Shown here: positions 24,268 through 28,483 of the stretch, in pieces
Position numbering within the stretch: the stretch's first letter is position 1
How the letters are laid out: each line of letters starts with the position of its first letter
From: J027 sp034437655
GTDB lineage: Bacteria; Chloroflexota; Anaerolineae; Aggregatilineales; J027
Assembly (NCBI GenBank): GCA_034437655.1
Contig: DAOTTU010000133.1
Location: 1-28,483, forward strand
Length of the DNA: 28,483 nucleotides
Direction: 5' to 3'
Notes under the pieces: model-generated
Databases searched by the model: none
The model's input: only the letters and a program-made list of their open reading frames with translations
What the model was told of the DNA's origin: nothing
Translations under genes and position numbers: made by a program

Positions 24268-24717
24268 ATGCTAACAACGTTCAAAGTCCGCGATTGGATG
24301 ACCAGCCCCGCACTGAGCGTTACCCCCGAAACATCGCTTTCAGATGCCCGTGATCTGATGCGCGACAAAGCAATCCGCCGTTTGCCTGTCGTGGATGGTA
24401 AGCAAAAAGTCGTCGGTATCGTTACGATTGGCGATATTCGTGAGGCTAGCCCGTCCGATGCGAGTTCACTCAGCGTCTGGGAAATGAATTACCTGTGGGA
24501 TAAGCTCAAGGTCAAAAAGGTGATGACCAAATCTCCCGCGAGTATTGGGGCAGATGCACCGTTGCTGGATGTGGCTCAAATTATGCTCGATCGAAAAATC
24601 GGTGGGGTGCCCGTTGTTGAGGCCGATGGTACATTATGCGGTATAATCACAGAATCTGATATTTTCCGTATGCTGGTAAAGTCGCGCATTGAGAATGAGT
24701 CAACCGAAACCCAATAA
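24268..24717 (+). CDS. CBS-pair domain protein
   Basis: ATG at 24268 follows AAGGAGGT by 5 nt; a TTG one codon earlier is rejected. The 149-residue protein consists of two CBS motifs. The first is about 8-64 (VRDWMTSPALSVTPETSLSDA, RRLPVVDG, VGIVTIGDI). The second is about 85-145 (VKKVMTKSPASIGADAPLLD, GGVPVVEADGTLCGIITESDI). Such stand-alone pairs bind adenine nucleotides (AMP, ATP, SAM) and regulate other proteins. No catalytic domain is attached. The 3' end overlaps the next gene by 23 nt, implying coupled translation and perhaps a functional link with the FAD enzyme. Confidence 0.9.
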   Translation: MLTTFKVRDWMTSPALSVTPETSLSDARDLMRDKAIRRLPVVDGKQKVVGIVTIGDIREASPSDASSLSVWEMNYLWDKLKVKKVMTKSPASIGADAPLLDVAQIMLDRKIGGVPVVEADGTLCGIITESDIFRMLVKSRIENESTETQ

Positions 24718-26311
24718 ATATGATGTGGTTATTGTTGGTGGCGGGCACAATGGTCTGGTGGCCGCTGCCTACCTCGCCCGTGCAGGCAAACAAGTCTGCG
24801 TACTGGAACGCGCTCCTGTTGGGGGTGGTGCGGCGACTTCTGCGCAGGTCTTCCCCGGTGTAAATGTCAGCCTCTCGCGCTATGCATATTTGCTGAGTCT
24901 GTTCCCCCAACAGATTATCCGCGATTTGGGGCTAAACATTCAGGCAAAACGGCGTGCTATCGCGTCCTATACCCCCACTTTGTCCGCACAGGGCGAGGTG
25001 AGCGGACTCCTCATCGACAACGGAGAAGACCAATCCCGAACACAACAGTCATTCGAGGCGCTCACGGGTAGTGCGGAAGCATATCGCCAATATCAGCGCT
25101 TTAATGCCCTGACCGATGCATTCGCCGATGTTGTCTTTCCGACGCTGCTTGAGCCACTCCCCAGCCGTGATAGTTTACGGATACAGTGTGAATCTCACTC
25201 TACAGAAGCAGCTGACGCCTGGCGCTATTTCGTAGAAGAACCGCTTGGCAACGTCATCGAAGCGATGTTTAAAGATGATACGATACGCGGCTCTTTGTTC
25301 ACTGACGCCAAAATCGGTGTGTTGACCCATCCGCACGACGAGACATTATTGCAAAACCGCACCTTTCTCTATCACATTCTAGGGCAAGATTGGCGCGTGC
25401 CGATTGGCGGGATGGGGGCTGTATCAGCCGAGCTGGAAAGGGCAGCACGTCAGGCCGGGGCGACAATCATCACCTCGGCGGATGTCACCAGAATTGACCA
25501 GACAGGCACAGGATTCGGCGTCACCTATCAAAACGAGGATGCGACGGTCACGCTTGAAAGCCAGTATGTATTGGCGAACGTTTCCCCTTATATACTCGAG
25601 CAATTGATGCGAGACTATCAAGCGCCGCCACGTATGCATGATGGGGCAGTTTTCAAGGTGAATATTGTGTTGGAACATTTGCCAACGCCGCGTGATCCTG
25701 ATGTGTCGGCAATTGAGGCGCTGACTGGGACCTTCCATCTGGACGAAGGCTACGTCGCGCTGCAACGCAGCTATGAACAGGCCCGCGCTGGTAGTCTCCC
25801 CGAAACCCCACCCGGCGAAATGTATTGTCATTCATTGACCGATACCAGCATTACGGGCGATACGGGTTATCAGACGCTGACGCTTTTTGGGCTGGATGTG
25901 GCTTATGGTGCGTTCAACATGCAAAACAACGCGGCTCATCGGGCCACGTTGCTGCAACGTTATCTCGATGCGATCAACCAGTATTTTATAGAGCCAATTC
26001 AGGAATGTATTGCGCATGATGCCAACGGCGCACTGTGTATTGAAGCCAAAAGCCCGCTCGACATTGAACAGGCGCTGAACATGCCCGGCGCAAACATCTT
26101 CCACACCGAACTCTCGTGGCCATTTGCAGAAGGCGATGTAGTCGGGACATGGGGCGTGGAAACCAACATCGAGAATTTGCTGCTGTGTGGGTCGGGAGCA
26201 TGGCGGGGTGGTTGCGTGAGCGGCATTCCGGGGCATAATGCCGCAATGTATATACTACAGGATAGGAACGCCTTCGAAATAAAGTGTGCAAAAAGTCGAG
26301 CGAGGGAGTAG
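24695..26311 (+). CDS. FAD-dependent oxidoreductase, phytoene desaturase / PYROXD2-like
   Basis: I chose ATG 24695 (MSQPKPNKYDVVIVGGG), which is inside the end of the CBS gene; the TTG two codons earlier is less likely. The 538-residue product has an N-terminal dinucleotide fold with GGGHNG (15-20) and the acidic strand end VCVLERAPVGGGAAT. It has a second FAD motif near the C-terminus (NLLLCGSGAWRGG followed by PGHNAA). This layout matches the COG1233 family, which includes carotenoid desaturases and PYROXD2. The C-terminal GIPGHNA form points to the PYROXD2-like branch rather than CrtI. Substrate is unknown, and no carotenoid gene is adjacent. Confidence 0.85.
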   Translation: MSQPKPNKYDVVIVGGGHNGLVAAAYLARAGKQVCVLERAPVGGGAATSAQVFPGVNVSLSRYAYLLSLFPQQIIRDLGLNIQAKRRAIASYTPTLSAQGEVSGLLIDNGEDQSRTQQSFEALTGSAEAYRQYQRFNALTDAFADVVFPTLLEPLPSRDSLRIQCESHSTEAADAWRYFVEEPLGNVIEAMFKDDTIRGSLFTDAKIGVLTHPHDETLLQNRTFLYHILGQDWRVPIGGMGAVSAELERAARQAGATIITSADVTRIDQTGTGFGVTYQNEDATVTLESQYVLANVSPYILEQLMRDYQAPPRMHDGAVFKVNIVLEHLPTPRDPDVSAIEALTGTFHLDEGYVALQRSYEQARAGSLPETPPGEMYCHSLTDTSITGDTGYQTLTLFGLDVAYGAFNMQNNAAHRATLLQRYLDAINQYFIEPIQECIAHDANGALCIEAKSPLDIEQALNMPGANIFHTELSWPFAEGDVVGTWGVETNIENLLLCGSGAWRGGCVSGIPGHNAAMYILQDRNAFEIKCAKSRARE

Positions 26312-26382
26312 AATTAAGCGCAGTGGCGTTATCCAACACCAAAGCCCTTCCCTTGCCCGAAATCTTCATAATGTCTGTTCCC

Positions 26383-26415
26383 CTATCGCTTTAAAAATCG
26401 GTGATTTTAGGATAG
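26383..26415. repeat. Nested inverted repeat downstream of the FAD oxidoreductase
   Basis: AAAATC (26394-26399) pairs with GATTTT (26403-26408) around GGT. An outer pair, CTATC (26383-26387) with GATAG (26411-26415), extends the dyad. It could be a weak terminator for the CBS/FAD operon, since no other one is visible, or the edge of a decayed insertion. Confidence 0.4.
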
Positions 26416-26443
26416 CAAAATCGTCAACCTGCGTCAGCAATTA

Positions 26444-26620
26444 GTGTTTGACATAGTCAATAATGGGCAGCGAAGGAATAAACTATCCAGAGCGATTGAA
26501 CTACCTGACATCGACTGGGTGGAGATTCCAGCAGGAGAGTTCATCTATCAAAGTCGTGAACAGATAAGGTTGCTAACGTTCTATATCAGCCTTTATCGGG
26601 TGCATTTCAGATTATTGGCA
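26444..26620 (+). pseudogene. Remnant of a formylglycine-generating-enzyme (SUMF1-like) domain
   Basis: About 60 codons from GTG 26444 encode IELPDIDWVEIPAGEFIYQS and EQIRLLTFYISLYRV. This is the opening of an FGE-sulfatase domain (WxxIPAGxFxxG, FYIxxYxVT). After about 26590 the similarity stops and the frame turns into unrelated sequence that is antisense to a possible transposase fragment. A stop precedes the GTG in frame. The remaining 150 or more residues of the domain, including its active cysteines, are missing, so this is a truncated relic. Confidence 0.55.
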
Positions 26621-26623
26621 AGG

Positions 26624-26860
26624 TCAGGCAACCCGTTGCCAGAGCGCATCGAATTCATTGTTCAAACTGGCAGAGCGGATGACAAGCATACGCTGCTGAT
26701 GACGTTCAAAATAGCGTGCCAAATCAGCACGTTTACGTCGCGTCAACGCCGTGATAATCCTGTGGATCTGCCCTTCATAGAGATGTGCTTTATGGGTTTT
26801 GAGCCAACGCTTACGCTTGTTCTCGTCAGCAGACCTGGGATAAAGTGCGGTGGCAACCAT
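26624..26860 (-). pseudogene. Possible transposase remnant
   Basis: The minus frame encodes 78 residues with VATALYPRSADENKRKRWLK and a segment LARYFERHQQRM. Basic helices of this kind and a YFxxHxxRM pattern recall the C-terminal half of ISKra4-like transposases, but the match is from memory and weak. There is no DDE core, and flanking frames show no continuous extension. It abuts the truncated SUMF1-like fragment, consistent with an old insertion that decayed. Confidence 0.3.
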
Positions 26861-27231
26861 GGTGGGCGGACATACGCTCGGACATTGTCCTCGCTAGTTC
26901 GCCCCTACAAAACCCCTTCAGCAAGCCAGGTATTTGTGTAGGGGGGGGGCTACTCGCGACGGCTAACGTTGCGTCTGTGCCCCCGCCATGAATGTGACCA
27001 AACTGTCGCGCCACAAGGACGACTTGTTGCTTAACTAAACCGTATTGTGCTGACGTGCGGTGTGGAACTGATGGTCACTTGCCAGCGCTTGCAAAGCTGG
27101 CTTAAAGTTGTCTTTGCTGCCCAGCACCGCTGTATACTGCACATTGACGCCGTGGGGGAGTCGCGTCACCACCACAAGCTAAACCCCGATCACGACCCCG
27201 TACCTATGACCGCGACGACCAGCTAACCGCC
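26861..27231. other. Degenerate intergenic stretch
   Basis: No intact gene is seen. There is a run of ten G at 26941-26950. A minus-strand frame from about 27168 to 27035 encodes LVVVTRLPHGVNVQYTAVLG and more, ending in TAG, but it is interrupted by a TAG further upstream, so it looks like a coding relic of unknown family. The stretch ends at the left copy of the 125-bp repeat. Confidence 0.4.
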
Positions 27232-27356
27232 ACCACGCCGTTTCAAAGGCTGGATGCTGATTTTGCCGGTATATCGGTCAAAGATCACTAATCCTCAAGT
27301 GAGATGATATCCCCTACTCGAATACGTCCTTTGCGTTCAACAGAACCGTAGATGCC
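27232..27356. repeat. 125-bp direct repeat, left copy (over the 3' end of the MOSC gene)
   Basis: The segment 27232-27356 recurs at 28249-28373 with two mismatches, an offset of 1017 bp. It covers the last 23 codons of the MOSC gene plus 56 bp beyond its stop. The copies flank the whole MOSC gene in direct orientation. Confidence 0.9.
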
Positions 27357-28010
27357 GAGGCAAGTCTCGTGCTGCTTCGCGATGTTTTTCAAAACTTTTG
27401 CATCTTTCTCAAGTGTCGTTGGATCAATGTTGACCATCACACAACGTATATCGCGTTCTGTTGCGCGCATAGCTGGTGCATCGGGTGAAGTCCCGAATGT
27501 AAGCCGATGTCCGACCCATGTATCTTCAACAAAAGGTTGTCCGTCGAGAATTTCCACCACGATGTTGGGTCTGAAACGTGCAATCTCAAGATCACGACCT
27601 GTTTCGCCACTCATTGCCACAATGGTTCCCTGACTGATCAGGGACAAAGATGCCTGATCGAAAATCCCGGTATCTAACCGCATCGGATGCACATCCAGTC
27701 CATATAGACGACTGATTTGCTCTGATAATCGAGCATCTGAAAGCGCCATCTTCAACCCGTCTGGGGTTGTCACCAGAACTGAACTTTTTACGATGTCATC
27801 ACTTGCATAATGCGGTTTATAGAGCAGTAATTCTGGAAATCGACTGGCAGTAAGCCATGGCATACCAACTAACTCACTCGTTCGAACAAATGCGAAGCGT
27901 CGATCACCTTCAAAGCCATGCCAACCAAGTTCAACTTCGTTTAGCGTCTCGCCAGCCATTGACTTGACCGGGTAGCGATATAGCGCACGCACAACGGCAA
28001 CTTCTGTCAT
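27288..28010 (-). CDS. MOSC domain protein (YcbX/MOCOS-like)
   Basis: The 240-residue protein starts at ATG 28010 with AAGGGA 9 nt upstream. It has the MOSC N-terminal beta-barrel region (VRALYRYPVKSMAGETLNEV, GFEGDRRFAFV) followed by a MOSC domain (RFRPNIVVE, CVMVNIDPTT, LGIYGSVERKGRIRVGD). In the family a conserved cysteine binds or transfers sulfur or molybdenum cofactor; the Cys in IRCVMVNIDP or KQHETCLGIYG is the likely candidate. Members reduce N-hydroxylated compounds or handle cofactor sulfur. There is no ferredoxin domain, so this is a short form. The gene is flanked by a 125-bp direct repeat that includes its own 3' end. Confidence 0.85.
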   Translation of the reverse strand: MTEVAVVRALYRYPVKSMAGETLNEVELGWHGFEGDRRFAFVRTSELVGMPWLTASRFPELLLYKPHYASDDIVKSSVLVTTPDGLKMALSDARLSEQISRLYGLDVHPMRLDTGIFDQASLSLISQGTIVAMSGETGRDLEIARFRPNIVVEILDGQPFVEDTWVGHRLTFGTSPDAPAMRATERDIRCVMVNIDPTTLEKDAKVLKNIAKQHETCLGIYGSVERKGRIRVGDIISLED

Positions 28011-28201
28011 TAATTCTTTTCCCTTGAGACCTCACCGTACGGTAGCATATAGTGTAGCTGAGTTTCTGGCCTATACCCAGTTTAGTGGATGCCAGAACCT
28101 TCACTTGCAGAGTCTGCCCATCACCCCTGCTGAACTCTCCGCTCACCTCGAAAATTCCGCCCCAACACCCTGATTTTTCCACCCGGAAAACGACTCCCTC
28201 G

Positions 28202-28222
28202 CGCTATGCTGGCCGTATAGCG
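28202..28222. promoter_or_regulatory. Inverted repeat CGCTATGC / GTATAGCG before a truncated small frame
   Basis: CGCTATGC (28202-28209) pairs with GTATAGCG (28215-28222), including one G-U pair, around TGGCC. It ends directly before AAAGG, a possible ribosome site for the frame at 28235. It could be an operator or leader hairpin. The rest of 28011-28201 shows no gene. Confidence 0.35.
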
Positions 28223-28234
28223 AAAGGCTTCTCG

Positions 28235-28291
28235 ATGCCCGACCACAAACCACGCCGTTTCAAAGGCTGGATGCTGATTTTGCCGGTATAG
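28235..28291 (+). pseudogene. Truncated N-terminal fragment of an unknown exported or membrane protein
   Basis: AAAGG precedes an ATG whose 18 codons encode MPDHKPRRFKGWMLILPV. This looks like the basic start and early hydrophobic core of a signal peptide. It stops at TAG within the 125-bp repeat, just before MOSC 3' sequence begins. Codons from RRF onward are part of the repeat and also occur in the left copy, without the ATG. It is probably a gene start cut off by the rearrangement. Confidence 0.35.
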
Positions 28292-28373
28292 CGGTCAAAG
28301 ATTACTAATCCTCAAGTGAGATGATATCCCCTACTCGAATACGTCCTTTGCGTTCAACAGAACCGTAGATGCC
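28249..28373. repeat. 125-bp direct repeat, right copy (partial MOSC 3' end)
   Basis: This copy matches 27232-27356 in 123 of 125 positions. It contains the terminal codons of a second MOSC-like 3' end (minus strand, stop near 28307). Similarity ends at 28373, where CTAG and then IS630-like sequence begin, so a second MOSC copy may have been split by that element. Confidence 0.9.
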
Positions 28374-28483
28374 TAGTACCGGGACTTGATGAAGCTGCGG
28401 CGTAAAGCTATGCTTGTGGTTATGAAAAAATATATCGTGAAGCTAACGTCAAAAGAACGTAAAAAGCTGCTGAGTGTCGTCAG
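28374..28483 (+). mobile_element. Left end of an IS630-family insertion element (partial)
   Basis: The element appears to begin at CTAG (28373-28376), the type of target containing TA that IS630 elements prefer. The non-coding left end runs GTACCGGGACTTGATGAAGC and onward to the transposase start at 28422. The right end and both inverted repeats cannot be compared, because the window stops inside the transposase gene. Confidence 0.55.
28422..28483 (+). CDS. IS630-type transposase, N-terminal fragment
   Basis: ATG 28422 opens a frame encoding MKKYIVKLTSKERKKLLSVV before the window ends. IS630-family transposases characteristically begin MKKYxVxLTxEER followed by a helix-turn-helix; the catalytic DDE domain would lie outside. 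Only about 20 codons are visible, so the call rests on that opening and on the CTAG junction. Confidence 0.6.
   Translation, partial: MKKYIVKLTSKERKKLLSVV

Overview
The window is chromosomal DNA from a bacterium with roughly balanced GC content. The gene set would fit a Chloroflexota (Anaerolineae-like) bacterium: a FtsK-like protein with huge low-complexity regions, an Sqd1-type UDP-sulfoquinovose synthase, a bacterial mevalonate kinase, CcdA-TlpA redox proteins and a DUF2085 protein with a CQRD motif. That assignment is inference from gene content, and no marker gene settles it. Several genes end in TGA, so TGA is a normal stop codon here.

Layout. Positions 1-4191 (minus) carry one uninterrupted reading frame of at least 1397 codons: a disordered N-terminal region, a four-helix membrane block resembling the FtsK/SpoIIIE N-terminus, then a disordered linker running off the window. 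A divergent tRNA-Val(CAC) with promoter and terminator follows. Next come a NarL-type sensor kinase, a sulfolipid synthase and the large subunit of glutamate synthase (plus). A minus-strand operon holds a Crp/Fnr regulator, mevalonate kinase and a hypothetical protein. From 14.7 to 20.4 kb lies an envelope and thiol-redox block: a small membrane protein, a Tat-exported SH3/L,D-transpeptidase-like protein with a degenerate motif, a CcdA-thioredoxin fusion, a membrane-anchored TlpA-like thioredoxin, a DUF2085 membrane protein, a divergent DUF4919-like protein, and a membrane-anchored thioredoxin-fold protein whose first redox cysteine codon is an in-frame TGA. Then come a heterodimeric ABC exporter pair, a CBS-pair protein overlapping a PYROXD2/phytoene-desaturase-like FAD oxidoreductase, a decayed region with a formylglycine-generating-enzyme remnant and a possible transposase remnant, a MOSC protein flanked by a 125-bp direct repeat, and the start of an IS630-type transposase at the right edge.

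The main discovery candidate is the gene at 19877-20362. It reads as one 161-residue protein if TGA at 20129-20131 is selenocysteine (motif Y-U-A-A-C). A hairpin downstream has its apical loop 26 nt after the TGA and a G at loop position 2, as described for bacterial SECIS elements. The positive-inside rule puts the thioredoxin domain outside the membrane. There it could exchange electrons with the CcdA-thioredoxin system encoded just upstream, which would make a selenocysteine-containing extracytoplasmic thiol relay.
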